Source of the DNA: Haematobia irritans
Lineage: Eukaryota > Arthropoda > Insecta > Diptera > Muscidae
Assembly (NCBI RefSeq): GCF_050003625.1
Contig: NC_134398.1
Location: 60,039,641-60,103,640, forward strand
Direction of reading: 5' to 3'
DNA: 64,000 nucleotides
Below, in pieces: positions 1 to 9,676 of this stretch (within the stretch, counting starts at the first letter, position 1; each line of letters opens with the position of its first letter). Both the position numbers and the translations under genes were made by a program. The notes beneath the pieces are model-generated. The model did no database searches, was not told the DNA's origin, and was given only the letters and a program-made list of their open reading frames with translations.

Positions 1-305
1 TTTTGAAAATATTTGAGGTCAAACGTTTCAAACAAGCTTTAGAATGCATTAAAAATCATAAAAAAATTATAAAAAATTTTTATTTGGCAAAATATCCCAA
101 AATTTTTTAATTAACATGCAAAACACTGAATTCAAATCACACCCTAAAAAGTGATTCAAATTCAGTGCAACGTCTGTTGAAATGGTGGGCATCCGTCCTA
201 TGACAAGCCCATGTTAAATTCATCGCTTCTGCGCCAAATTTGCACCACTTCCGGATCCAAAAAGAACATTTTCACTACTTTTTTGGCGACGCTTTTTTGC
301 TGGGT
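1..305. repeat. Left arm of a ~300-bp inverted repeat
   Basis: This stretch is the inverted partner of 3010-3317: both contain a segment beginning ATATTTGAGGTCAAAC and a matching block around 'CTATGACAAGCCCATGTTAA', in opposite orientation. The pair delimits an older element of about 3.3 kb that later took in a Tc1 remnant, a MITE and a SINE. The left terminus probably lies just outside the window, because the right arm continues a few bases beyond the match. No coding content is credible here. Seen directly; family not recognised. Confidence 0.65.
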
Positions 306-469
306 AGGTGTAGAAGAAAGCCTAAGATTACGCCAAAAGAAAATCATATAATCAAACGAACTATGTAACAATTCAATCAAATATCATCTAAAGAAGTCAA
401 CAATTAAATTCAACTGGGTATATCTACCATAACGGTAACGAGGTAGAGCATTATAAGTTGGTGTGCCAT

Positions 470-1243
470 TATACAAGAATGTCAAAAATCGCCGATATCA
501 AAGATTTCAAAACTAGGAGCAGTGGATATGTGCTATATTTTCCTACGACTCAAAATTTAACTTGCATGGATCGGATGGTAGAAATTTAGTACGAAGGCTG
601 CAAGGAAAGTCTTAATCCAAGAAATACAAAAAGTTACGTCAATCATGGTGGGGCCAATATTAGGGTCTGGGGGTATTTTACTGGACAAGTTATTGGCCCG
701 ATTTATAGAGTCGAGGGTATTATGCTGTCGGAAGTCTACAAAAACATTTTGTCCCATGTGATATTGCCGTAAGCATTCCGGGAAATGCCGTCCGCATGGA
801 TTATTCAGCGCGATCATGGCCTCTAGTAGACGTGTAACGTGGTAAAACAATGGATTTCCGATGAAAAATTACGGGTGCTTGACTAGCTTGTTGAGTCGCC
901 TGAAGTAAAAGTCATAAAACAACCTTTGGAACGATGTAAACCGAAAAATTGGTACGAAATTTTTGCAAAAGGCTTACGAAATCTATTTGAACCTGAACCA
1001 TAGGTTATCATTGACCATTTAATCCTAACCAAAGGCAAAAACTTGCGCAGAAGTAATCAAACGGCATGGCTTTAGTATCAACTAAATATTAGCATTTATC
1101 GTTAAAAGTTACAAAAACATTAATTATTTTTAAAAATATGTGACACTTAATATTAGTTGCAAATGATTTAATATTTTTATTTTCATTATAATTACGGTTT
1201 ATTTTTAACAGCGAATGTGGTTGCAAATGTTTTGAACAGCACT
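470..1243 (+). pseudogene. Decayed Tc1-type transposase, C-terminal part
   Basis: Reading across several frame breaks on the plus strand gives a classic Tc1 order: a YDSKFNL block near 550, an HGGANIRVWGYF block near 640-680, an EGIMLSEVYKNIL block near 715-750, an IIQRDHG block near 800-815, then VKQWISDEKLRVL and a degraded SPEVKVIKQ where Tc1 proteins have SPDLNPIEN. The first two catalytic Asp positions are recognisable, but the last acidic residue is replaced. The right end of the element is probably the GAACAGCACTG just before the TA at 1244. Multiple stops and frameshifts make it non-functional. Confidence 0.75.
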
Positions 1244-2165
1244 GTATATGGGAGCTACACTGAAAAAACAGTGAACCTACCAGGGAGAAAACTTTCGGTT
1301 AATTTTAGAAAATTTTTAATATTTGTAGAAAATTTTAACTAAACAGTATTACAAACGTTGGCATCACGCCGATGTCATAAAAATAAGAAAATATTTTTCG
1401 ACAAATTCAAGAAAATTTATTAGACATAACTAAGTTTTTTCACTTGTTAAAGAAAATTTTGTAGTTTGAAGGAAAAACTTGGTGTTCAAAATTGCAAGAA
1501 TGTCTTTAGTGACATACGAAGTTCATGATGGATGCATTTTTGGTAAAATTTACCAATTTAAAGAAATTCTGAACTATTTTGTGGAAGAAACGAATTTAGT
1601 TAATCTTTTTGCTTCATTTGAGTATATTTTTTTTTCCTCGGTTTTAGTTAATTTAACTAACGTACACAAAAAATTATTAGAGTAAAGAAAACTTTCTCCA
1701 AACATAATAATTCCAAGAACTAAAATAAAGTTAAATTGGCTTTAGTGAAATAGAGAGTTCACTTTTTTTGAGTGTATATTTAAATCTGAGCCGATTTCAA
1801 AATTGGCATGTACATCCAGAAACCTAATTCTACTCCCAGTGCAAAGTTTTGAAGTAAATCTGAGTAAAACTTTAGCCTCTGTGGTTATATGAGTGAAAAT
1901 CGGGTGAAAGATATATATGGGAGTTATATCTAAATCTGAACCGATTTGAACAAAATTTGGCAAGCCTAGTAAGAATGTTAATTTCAGTGTACAACTTTGA
2001 CCTCTGTGGTCACATTACTCTAAATCGGGTAAAATATATATGGGAGCAATATCTAAATCTGAACCGATTTAAAAATAAAATTTAGCTCACTTAACTATAC
2101 ATTTAAATGTACACCTTAACTATACATTTAAATGTACTCCACAGTGTGGCGCAGGGTATAAAAAG
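1244..2165 (+). mobile_element. Mini-me-like repeat fragment split by a MITE
   Basis: The motif TATGGGAGCTA at 1247-1256 continues after the MITE at 1775 with TATTTAAATCTGAGCCGAT. Together they rebuild the 'gggagctatatctaaatctg' unit that is tandemly repeated at 27-28, 58 and 62-64 kb. Two further units follow (to about 2090), and the fragment ends near 2160 with a CACAGTGTGGCGCAGGGTAT terminus like the ends of the complete copies. Non-coding. Confidence 0.6.
1257..1774 (+). mobile_element. MITE family A, 518 bp
   Basis: This non-autonomous element is flanked by TA on both sides. It begins CACTGAAAAAACAGTGAACC and ends GTTCACTTTTTTTGAGTG, so the termini are inverted repeats. Near-identical copies of 475-521 bp occur at 43876-44350, 44478-44994, 45131-45646 and 46942-47462, with interrupted or degraded ones at 8507-9020 and 35669-37385. 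TA duplications and inverted ends suggest mobilisation by a Tc1/mariner-type transposase; this is inferred, as no coding relative is in the window. Confidence 0.85.
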
Positions 2166-2571
2166 ATGTCATGTAACTATAGTTAACTGTTATACCTATA
2201 TGCCCAACGATAAGAAAACTAACGCAGAAAAATATAACAGAATTAAGTTAACTCAAATCGCTACTTCATTTGAATATTTTTGTACTAATTCTGAACCCTA
2301 TTTGCGGTTTCTTTCCAATTAAAAAAATTAAAAGAACTGATTGTCGAAGTGTTATACTACTATTCCTGCCACTCACAGTAAAATATGGAATTTTGGAATC
2401 AAAATAAAATTAAGTCAAGTATAACGCAAAGATCCACGTATAATTTAAAAATTATTTCTTGAAATCATTCATGTACTCCACAGTGTGCAGTGACCTGAAA
2501 CATTCGTTATGAATGAAGGGTATTTTTTGTTAGTAGAGTGAAGGGTATTTATTCAGTGCACTGAAACATGC
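2166..2571. other. Unassigned AT-rich spacer
   Basis: No gene or recognisable element end was found. The interval sits inside the old inverted-repeat element and contains an imperfect local repeat (ACTGAAACATKCWTTATGAAT appears twice) next to the SINE insertion site. Confidence 0.4.
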
Positions 2572-2585
2572 TTTATGAATGAAGG

Positions 2586-2926
2586 GAGCCACCGTGGTGC
2601 AATGGTTAGCATGCCCGCCTTGCATACACAAGGTCGTGGGTTCGATTCCTGCTACGACCGAACACCAAAAAGTTTGTTAGCGGTGGATTATCCCACCTCA
2701 GTAATGCTGGTGACATTTCTGAGGGTTTCAAAGCTTCTCTAAGTGGTTTCACTGGAATGTGGAACGCCGTTCGGACTCGGCTATAAAAAGGAGGTCCCTT
2801 GTCAGTGAGCTTAACATGGAATCGGGCAGCACTCAGTGATAAGAGAGAAGTTTACCACTGTGGTATCACAATGGACTGAATAGTCTAAGTGAGCCTGATA
2901 CATCGGGCAGCCACATAACCTAACCT
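2586..2926 (+). mobile_element. tRNA-derived SINE, ~340 bp
   Basis: The head is tRNA-like with RNA polymerase III promoter boxes: an A box TGGTGCAATGG at 2595-2605 and a B box GGTTCGATTCC at 2639-2649. A unique body follows, then a 3' segment (about 2863-2926) shared with the 3' end of the LINE at 30704-32978, ending in AACCTAACC. A target duplication TTTATGAATGA is present at 2572-2582 and 2927-2937. Antisense copies lie at 33338-33682 and 51181-51523, and a degraded one at 29393-29640. It depends on a LINE for movement, probably the partner whose tail it shares. Confidence 0.85.
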
Positions 2927-3009
2927 TTATGAATGAGGAGTATTTTATGTTTAATGAAAAAATTTTCTATAATTTTGTGAAAGGAATTTATTTTGCAATG
3001 TTCATTTTG

Positions 3010-3317
3010 CATGGGCTTCCCAGCAAAAAAAAAAAAAAAGAAAAACATCGCCAAAAAAGTAGTGAAGATGTTCTTTTCGGATCCGGAAGTTTTGCAAAAC
3101 TGACATAGAAACGATGAAATTAACATGGGCTTGTCATAGGACGGACAGCCATTGCAATGAATTTGCATTACTTCTTAAAGTGTAATCCAAGTGTTATGGA
3201 TGTGAATTTAAAAAAAAAAAAGTATATTTTTCCAATTAAATCATTTTTATAATTTTTTTATTTTTAATGTATTCTTATGCTTGTCTGAAAAGTTTGACCT
3301 CAAATATTTTCAAAAAT
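3010..3317. repeat. Right arm of the ~300-bp inverted repeat
   Basis: Reverse complement of 1-305 with moderate divergence, including the shared blocks AAGAACATCTTCACTACTTT, ACTTCCGGATCC and AAATATTTTCAAAAA. A poly-A tract at 3025-3040 interrupts the match. It marks the right end of the 3.3-kb composite at the start of the window. Confidence 0.65.
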
Positions 3318-3810
3318 TCGCAATTTTTCTAGAATGGATTGATTTAGCATATTTTACGACAAGTTTTAATTTAAGTTGTACCAATACTTACTGGTTCTTA
3401 ATGTAATTGAAACAAAAAAAATTGAAATTATTCCTTAAAGAATAATGAAAAAGACTTCCTGTATGTTACTGAAAAAATATTGACCTAATGCAACCTAAAT
3501 TTGAGAACACGCAATTTACAAACTGGTAAGGTAAAATTTCTTTAAAATAATGAAACTTTAATTAACAGAAAGTTTAAAATCGTTGCTTCAAAAAATTTTT
3601 TTTATGAAATTTAGAACACAAATCTTCGAAATTTGCGTCCCTGCGTTAAAGACACATGTTCTTAAAGTTTTTTTCGGAATTAAGAAATCTTTTTTTTACT
3701 TTGAAGTATACGTTTTGTTTGTACGTGAGTTGCTTTATTAACATATTTATCGCAAAACAAGAAATTTGATAAATGGGATCTGTATACTAATTTTAATTTT
3801 ATTGATCCTA

Positions 3811-4407
3811 CACGGAAAAAATATTCACCTAATGTGAAAGATAATCCGACCTAACACATTATTAAGGACAACTTTCTTTAAAATAATTACGATTTCTTAA
3901 AATTAAATAATTAAATTAAGAGAAAGTTTATAATATTTGCTTAAAAAATCATTGCATTAAATTTAGGAGACGAATCTTGAAAATTTGCGTCCCTTCATTA
4001 AAGTCGTACGTCTTTGAACTAATTTGACTTAAGGTAAGGTAACTACCTTAAAGTAAATAAAAAATATTTTACGTTTAAAGAAATCGTCATTAAATTTACT
4101 GATATATTGAATCTTTAGATTAACATAGGCTATACTTTATTTTGAGGATTTTCCATCTTAGATTTAAAGTTATTTTGGAATTAAGAAACCTGTTTTTCTT
4201 TGAAATATTTGTTGTAATTAGGATTTTAACATATCGCAAAACGACAATGAAAATTGTATGAATGAAGTTTGTATTCTAATTTTAATTCTAAGCCTAAATT
4301 TAAAGCTAAAAAGTGTCATTATTTTAAAGAAACCGAATCTTTAGCTCGGAACCAATACTAAAAGGGAAGGTTAAAACCTTTGGATCCAAGTAAACTTTTC
4401 TTGAGTG
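3811..4407 (+). mobile_element. MITE family B, ~597 bp
   Basis: It begins CACGGAAAAAATATTCACC after TA and ends AAACTTTTCTTGAGTG. The interior carries the family signature TTAAAGAAACCGAATCTTTAG and GGATCCAAG. No coding capacity. It is inserted at a TA inside another copy of its own family. Confidence 0.65.
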
Positions 4408-5540
4408 TGCACAGAAAAAAATTTCCGTAGTTAAACTAACGCTAAATTTAACTTATTTTTATTGGAAAAATATTATTTGCTTGTAGTTAAATTTTATTAT
4501 TTTTATCGAAATTTTCCACAGCTTAATGAAATCTTACTTTTTTTAAGTATGTCTCAAAAATTTTATGAACTAAACGTGAGTATAAAGTTCAATGACCGTA
4601 CACATAGGTTAGGTTAGGTTAGGTTAAAGTGGCAGCCCGATTAAGATTCAGGTTCACTTAGACTATTCAGTCCATTGTGATACCACATTAACTAAAAGTA
4701 CCTATTACATATGGGCACTTCTAGTTTTAACCGATGAACCTTCTCGATTATTTTCTTCTGTTGAACCAACCAGATTGTTCCAAAAACATTAGCAGACTGC
4801 TTAAGTTAACGTTTTCCAGGTCCGCCAGTAATCTGAAGCTATATGCCCCTAAAATTTGCTTACGCCTTTCACAAAATGCAGGACACTCACACAAGAGGTG
4901 ATATATGGCGTCTCGAGAACACTAGCATATCTAGTGTGCGGTTTAAGTTTAAATGGGACCATATTTGCTTGGTGTCGTTACAACCCTTACAATTCTCCCA
5001 TCGAACATTTGCCATCATGACAGACTTCTCACGCAGTAAGAGCTTGCAGGTAGCCAGAGGCATACCAACAGATTCTAGTTCCCCTGGCATATGTAAGGTA
5101 GTTCCTAGCCTTATGTTCCTATGGCCAGACACCCATATTAGGTGAATATTGTGCTGCTCAGCCATCTCATTGAGAGATTTGCGGCAGTCGATGGCCGTTT
5201 TCGAGTTGAGGAACACAGAGTCCAAGGATTACACATAAGTTCAATATGAACTAAAACAAATGAAAATTTTCGTACGATTCCCAAAAATAGTAAAAATGAA
5301 CTACTGTATGGTTAAAATGGCCATGATATGGCGCCAATGACTTTCTTCTTTACTTTTAGTTAATTTTTTCTTCTAAGAGATGATGTAATGTAACTACAGT
5401 TAAAAGTACAACATGGCATTAAAATTTCCTGTTTTTAACAACGCTTTGTGGAAATCTCAAAATGTGGAGTAAATTTTAGTTCAATTTTCGTGCGTGATAG
5501 TTCATTCTTCCTATAAAACAGTTCACTTTTTTCGGTGTAG
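4408..5540 (+). mobile_element. Diverged family A-like MITE interrupted by a LINE
   Basis: The ends CACAGAAAAAAATTTCC (4412 onwards) and GTTCACTTTTTTCGGTG (to 5539) resemble family A termini. Without the LINE fragment at 4607-5229 the element would be about 510 bp, the normal family A size, but the interior is strongly diverged. Confidence 0.45.
4607..5229 (-). pseudogene. LINE 3' fragment: RNase H C-terminus and tail
   Basis: The minus strand encodes the end of an RNase H domain (CRKSLNEMAEQHNIHLIWVS...) closely matching the better copy at 31303-31656. The GNCEADELA segment holding the last catalytic Asp is deleted here. The 3' end is at 4607 and consists of GGTTA pentamers. The target duplication TACACATA (4599-4606 and 5230-5237) shows a target-primed insertion. 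Severely 5'-truncated and dead. Confidence 0.85.
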
Positions 5541-5866
5541 ATTTAAAGCATGGTAGTGTCTAAAAATGTATTTGTTTTAAAGAAGGCCCATCTTTGGCTT
5601 GACATTAATACCAAACTCTTAAAGGAGAGATCAAAATCTTTGGATCTTGGATGTGGGTAGTTAAAATAAAGAACACTTTGAGGGGACATTTTTGGAAGTG
5701 CGTTTAAAGTTGTGACTTTAGAAAAACCTTAAATTTTTGTTTTGCTGGGATAGTACATTTCTTTCTCTATTCAACAATTAAAGATACTTGTCTAAGAATA
5801 TTTCTTATCGAAATAGTTTACAATAATAGAACAACTAATTTCAAAAATTCTCCTCTTTTTTTCTAG

Positions 5867-6582
5867 CTAATGATCGCTCTATCTCCAGCCAAATTGTGGA
5901 TGCCATAGAAGCAGCCAAGGAACAGATGCCTTGTGGTTTCCCAGGTTTGGGTATTCCTCCATTGGCTCCTTTGAAAATCTCGCATAAGGAAATCAACATC
6001 GATGGTGAATCAATTAAAGCTCACGGTGAAATTAACGACTTTCGTTTGGATGGTTTAAACGACTTTGATGTCGTTGAGTTCAAACTTAGTACCATTTTAA
6101 GTAGAGTTACATTTAAATTTAATTGGAATCATGTTTTTTTGACTACCAATTATGATATGGCTACCGACATTAACATGCTCAGTCCCCATATTTCGGGCCT
6201 TGCTAAATTCGCCATTAAAAATCTTCAAGTGTGGGGCGAAGCCAAGTATTCCTTGGGCATTTTAAGTGGAAACATTAAGTTGAAGTCTTTCAATTTGTAT
6301 GTGAGCGTTGAACATGTAAATTCTGAAATCGAAGGACTTTCCAAATATAGCATCATTAATAAAAAACTGAATCAAATCATCGAAGAATGGGTATATTTGG
6401 CTATCAACGACAACACAGAGAATATTTCCGATTTGACTAACGGATATTTGGTACCTGCGGTCAACGATATGATTGGTGATATGTCTTTATCAGATCTTTT
6501 GGGCTTGATTGCCGGTGGTGGTGGTAGTGGCAGCGGAAGTGCCAGCCAAGGAGAAAAGGAAGTTTGTGTTCCAGAAAATTAA
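5867..6582 (+). CDS. Last exon of a JHBP/group 7 allergen-type secreted lipid-binding protein
   Basis: The exon follows a strong polypyrimidine tract and acceptor (TTTTTTTCTAG ending at 5866) and runs open for about 237 codons to TAA at 6580-6582. It begins ..NDRSISSQIVDAIEAAKEQ, then PCGFPGLGIPPLAPLKI, a pattern I associate with the fly family that includes Drosophila CG8997 and CG7916: extracellular, TULIP-fold proteins thought to bind hydrophobic ligands. Alternating beta-strand-like stretches (residues ~35-160) precede an amphipathic helix region and a Gly/Ser-rich tail (GGGGSGSGSASQ) ending in VCVPEN. There is no signal peptide and no ATG at the exon start, so at least one upstream exon must exist; it could not be identified in the repeat-rich upstream DNA. 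The frame is intact and there are no signs of decay. The family call is from memory of motifs. Confidence 0.7.
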
Positions 6583-6635
6583 TATGTATGTACTAAGTGC
6601 AAGAAACCATGTAACAATGTCAGATAAGGACAAAC

Positions 6636-6641
6636 AATAAA
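6636..6641 (+). promoter_or_regulatory. Polyadenylation signal AATAAA
   Basis: AATAAA lies 54 bases after the stop codon of the 5867-6582 exon and is followed by an AT-rich stretch. It supports this being the terminal exon. Confidence 0.75.
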
Positions 6642-6659
6642 AAATATATATTCTGCAAA

Positions 6660-7075
6660 ATTATTACTTAAATCGATGAAGATAATTGTATTATTAATCG
6701 AACAATTTAGAAAGTTTCTTATCATCCAAGTTCACTTAATACAGTTCATAGGTAGTAGCTAATCTCTGAGAAGTTTGATAATAGAATCTAATAACCCAAA
6801 ACAGCCAATAACAACAAATTTATGTTATTATCAACAAAGGGGCCCAATTTTATCAATAGCAAAAGGAAAAAAACTTACCAATAATAATCTGTATATGAAA
6901 TTATTGTGCGGTTTGTTTAAACAAATAATCAATAAATGTGGCAAAAAAAATTAAGCTCTTAGATAACAGTAAGTGTGTTTTAAAAAGTCAGTAGTTTAAT
7001 AAAAACCTAACATACATTGACCGCAATATTCATAGGAGTACATCGTAGAAAACCTTATATGGATGGCATACTAAA
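6660..7075. other. Intergenic, nothing recognised
   Basis: AT-rich sequence downstream of the host exon. No frames, element ends or tandem repeats were recognised. Confidence 0.4.
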
Positions 7076-7496
7076 CAAAAACGTCGGGCGGGGCCGACTA
7101 TATAATACCCATCACCACTTTGTAGACCAAAATTTATGATAGAGTTGGGTAGTTCGCGAACGAAGTAGCTCAATTGAACGGTTCACTGAAATGAGCGAGC
7201 TGTCGTTCTTTTCCGTTCACCATGTCAGTTTAGCTATCTAAGCACATTGTATGAGTTTGTTCGCTCAGATATTTTCGCTTTCTTAATAACTGGATAATTT
7301 TCTGCCTTTACGCTCATATCGATCTTTTTTGCACATAAGCTGTTCGGGATTCTTTTCGCATGTGATTTTTAGGATGAATAAATCAACGCAAGGCTAATAT
7401 ATTTCATTTATAATGAACTGGAAGAAAGCAATAACAGAATTTGAAATGAACCGACCACTGACCGAAAATTAACTAATGAACTAACTGACCGAATTG
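7076..7496. repeat. Mini-me 5' terminal fragment and unassigned repeat
   Basis: AACGTCGGGCGGGGCCGACT (7079-7098) plus ACCACTTTGTAGA is the first ~60 bp of the mini-me family (compare 61397 and, antisense, 29103). The rest, starting AGTTGGGTAGTTCGCGAACG, is rich in GAAC/GTTC inverted words, as in many hAT-type MITEs, but no paired end was found. Confidence 0.4.
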
Positions 7497-8116
7497 CGAG
7501 GGCGGTTCGGAAACTTCTTAGCCTATCAATGAAAGAGAATAGTTAGTTTTTCAAAAATATTTTTATTTGTTGTTTTTTGATTTCAGCTTAAAACCATGCA
7601 TTGACTAAACTACAAGTGTAGCTTAACCAACAGAGGAAAAGAATGTTTGTCAAATTTATTTGGGCAAAGCCCTATAGACTGCAAGATGGTTGGATGGACG
7701 CACGTTGCGCAATTACCACATTCCTCATCAGCATCCTCTACTTGCAGCAAAACTATCAACCAATTATCAGAATAAATTCAGGCAGTTCATTAAACCCAAC
7801 AATGAACCACACTTGAACCTTCCGAAAAAAGGTTTTGCATGATAGCCGGCTTATGCCGAAATAAATTCGTACAAACATATTCTCTTTTCCTATGTTTTTA
7901 TTTTTCAATATAATCTCCTGAAACTTCAATACACTTAGTCCAACGCTTTTGTAGCAATTGTATCCCTTGATTAAAATAGTTTTCCTCACGGTCTTCAAAA
8001 TAGTGGTTTACAACTGTAATTGCATCTTCATTTGAGGTAAAACGCTTGCCAGCAAGGATTTTTTTTAGATTTGGGAACAAGTAAAAGTCACTGGGAGCTA
8101 AATCAGGATAATAAGA
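7497..8116 (-). pseudogene. Truncated mariner, same family as 35953-37242
   Basis: It begins with the mariner end CGAGGGCGGTTCGGAAACTT. After a 326-bp insertion (7569-7894) it resumes with the antisense of the transposase C-terminus (LVPNLKK..LAGKRFTSNEDAITVVNHYFED, SGDYIEK). It stops near 8116, in the middle of the catalytic region of the full copy, where family B sequence begins. Dead by truncation. Confidence 0.8.
7569..7894. mobile_element. 326-bp insertion inside the mariner fragment
   Basis: Comparison with the uninterrupted copy at 36000-36030 shows an extra 326 bp. The sequence TTTTTATTT is present on both sides (7560-7568 and 7895-7903), consistent with a target duplication although it is low complexity. 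No coding frame or recognised terminal motif; identity unknown. Confidence 0.5.
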
Positions 8117-8412
8117 AAAATCTTTGGATCCAAGTAAACCTTTTGTGAGTGTAAGAGTTATTTAAAGGAATTGCCCCTTTGGTTTAAAGTATTTCTTTTT
8201 TTTGAATTAAGAAAACTCTTTTTACTTTAAAATATTTGTTATAATTTGGATTTTAAAACTGGAATTTTTAATTTTAATTTTATTGATCCTAGATTTAAAG
8301 CCCATAACATTTCTTTATTTTAAAGAAGCCGCATCTTAGGCTGGGAATCAATACCAAAATCCTTAGGGCAAGGTCAAAATCTTTGGATCGAAGTAAACTT
8401 TTGTTTGAGTAC
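8110..8412 (+). mobile_element. MITE family B fragment
   Basis: Contains AAATCTTTGGATCCAAGTAA, TTTTATTGATCCTAGATTTA and the CGCATCTTAGGCTGGGAATC block of family B, ending TTTGTTTGAGTACACC. It abuts the truncated mariner directly. Confidence 0.55.
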
Positions 8413-8471
8413 ACCATGTACTATCAAAATCCTTTAAAAACGTGTTGACGACAACATCAATTTCTAAATTG

Positions 8472-8544
8472 CGAGTCGACTTCATGTAGAAATTACACAG
8501 AAATCACTGTTTTTTCAGTGTAATTTCTACATGAAGTCGACTCG
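8472..8544. repeat. Perfect 27-bp inverted repeat (hairpin)
   Basis: The arms 8472-8498 (CGAGTCGACTTCATGTAGAA...) and 8518-8544 are exact reverse complements with a 19-base spacer containing CACTGTTTTTTCA. The spacer is the terminus of a family A MITE. The two arms are identical while the MITE they border is diverged, so the inversion or copying is recent relative to the MITE. Confidence 0.8.
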
Positions 8545-9020
8545 ACTTCTTCCACCAGGAAGAAAACTGTTGGTTAATTTTAGAAATGTTTGAATATTTT
8601 TGGAAAATTTTAACTAAACAGTATTACAAACGTCAAACATCAAGCCTATATCACAAAAATAAGTAAATATTTTTCGACAAATTCAAGAAAATTTATTAGA
8701 CATAATTAATTTTTTTTCACTTGTTAAAAAAAATTTGTAGTTTGAAGGAAAAAATGGAGTTCAAAATGGCAAGAATGTCTTTAGTGACATACGAAGTTCA
8801 TGATGGACACATTTGTAGTAAAAGTTACAAATTTAAAGAAATAATTAACTATTTTGTGAGAAATACGAATTTAGTAAATCTTTATGCTTAACTTATGTAT
8901 AATTTTTCCCCGTTTTTTAGTTAATTTAACTAAGGTACGCAAAGAATTATTAGAAACAAACACAATAATACCATAATCTCAAATAAAGTTAAATTGGCTT
9001 TAGTGAAATAGAGAGTCCAC
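8507..9020 (+). mobile_element. MITE family A, degraded copy
   Basis: Shares the interior GAATGTCTTTAGTGACATAC, AGTTCATGATGGACAC and TTAAATTGGCTTTAGTGAAA blocks with complete copies. The left end is fused to the hairpin at 8472-8544 and the right end is truncated near GAGAGTCCACTTT. Confidence 0.7.
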
Positions 9021-9309
9021 TTTCACATATTTAAAATAAAGTGCTGATTTCTGTTGCTATTTTTCAACGCTTTTTATTTTTGTAGTCAATCTACAAAATG
9101 TCAATTTAAAGAGAACTTCATTAATTTTGATAAAGTTTTCAAAAGTATTAAAGTCAAGTTGACCTTAGTCCACCAAATTTGTTTTCCTGTAAAAGTACCC
9201 ATTTTGAAGTCGAATCATTTATCGGTAAAGACAAAACGACTTCATTGAAAAGATTATCAACTTCCGGGCAAGCAAAACGAAACTTTATATCAGAGAAATT
9301 CGTCTTCTA
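9021..9309. repeat. Unassigned dispersed repeat
   Basis: ACGACTTCATTGAAAAG and CTTTATATCAGAGAAAT recur at 54345-54410 in the same order, so this is part of a dispersed repeat. No coding sequence or clear ends. Confidence 0.4.
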
Positions 9310-9676
9310 AAGGGTGATACGGTCAAAATTTGGTCAAGGGAAAACGCGTGTAAATCGGTGAAATCGTTTATTTAAAAAATCAAATTAAATTTCTTTTTCA
9401 AGTTCAATTAGTATAAAATTCAGGAAAAATATTCAGTTAGTCTTTCGCTTTTCCAAATCCGAATTGCCGGGCCTCACGTTTGACACCTGCCATCAGATTT
9501 TGTACAGCCACCTTGTCCACCTTCTTCGCCGCAGAAAGCCAGTTTGCCTTGAACTGCTGCTCGTCCTTAGCAGTTTTTTTGGTCTTCTTTAGGTTCCGCT
9601 TGACAATAGCCCAGTATTTCTCAATTGGGCCGAGCTCCGGCGTGTTGGGAGGGTTCTTGTCCTTGGGAACCACCTG

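Larger units (their letters stand above)
3470..5665. mobile_element. MITE family B host copy, split by nested insertions
   Basis: The family B consensus starts at about 3470 (ACTGAAAAAATATTGACCTAA), breaks at 3810 in TTTTATTGATCCTA, and resumes at 5541 with GATTTAAAGC, ending near 5660 after a TTTGGATC block. Inserted between are a second family B copy (3811-4407), a family A-like MITE (4408-5540) and, inside that, a LINE fragment (4607-5229). Family B is recognised elsewhere by 'ggatccaaagattttgac' and 'ttgattccgagccaaagatg', at 8.1-8.4, 12.5, 45.0-45.9, 57.2 and 60.4-61.1 kb. Confidence 0.6.

Noticed and set aside
4843..5145. Plus-strand frame of 100 codons
   Set aside because: Antisense of the LINE RNase H fragment; likewise 31383-31643 on the minus strand.
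5896..5898. Start of the host protein at this codon
   Set aside because: It is GTG and in the middle of an exon that opens at a splice acceptor at 5866; residues upstream (NDRSISSQI) continue the protein.
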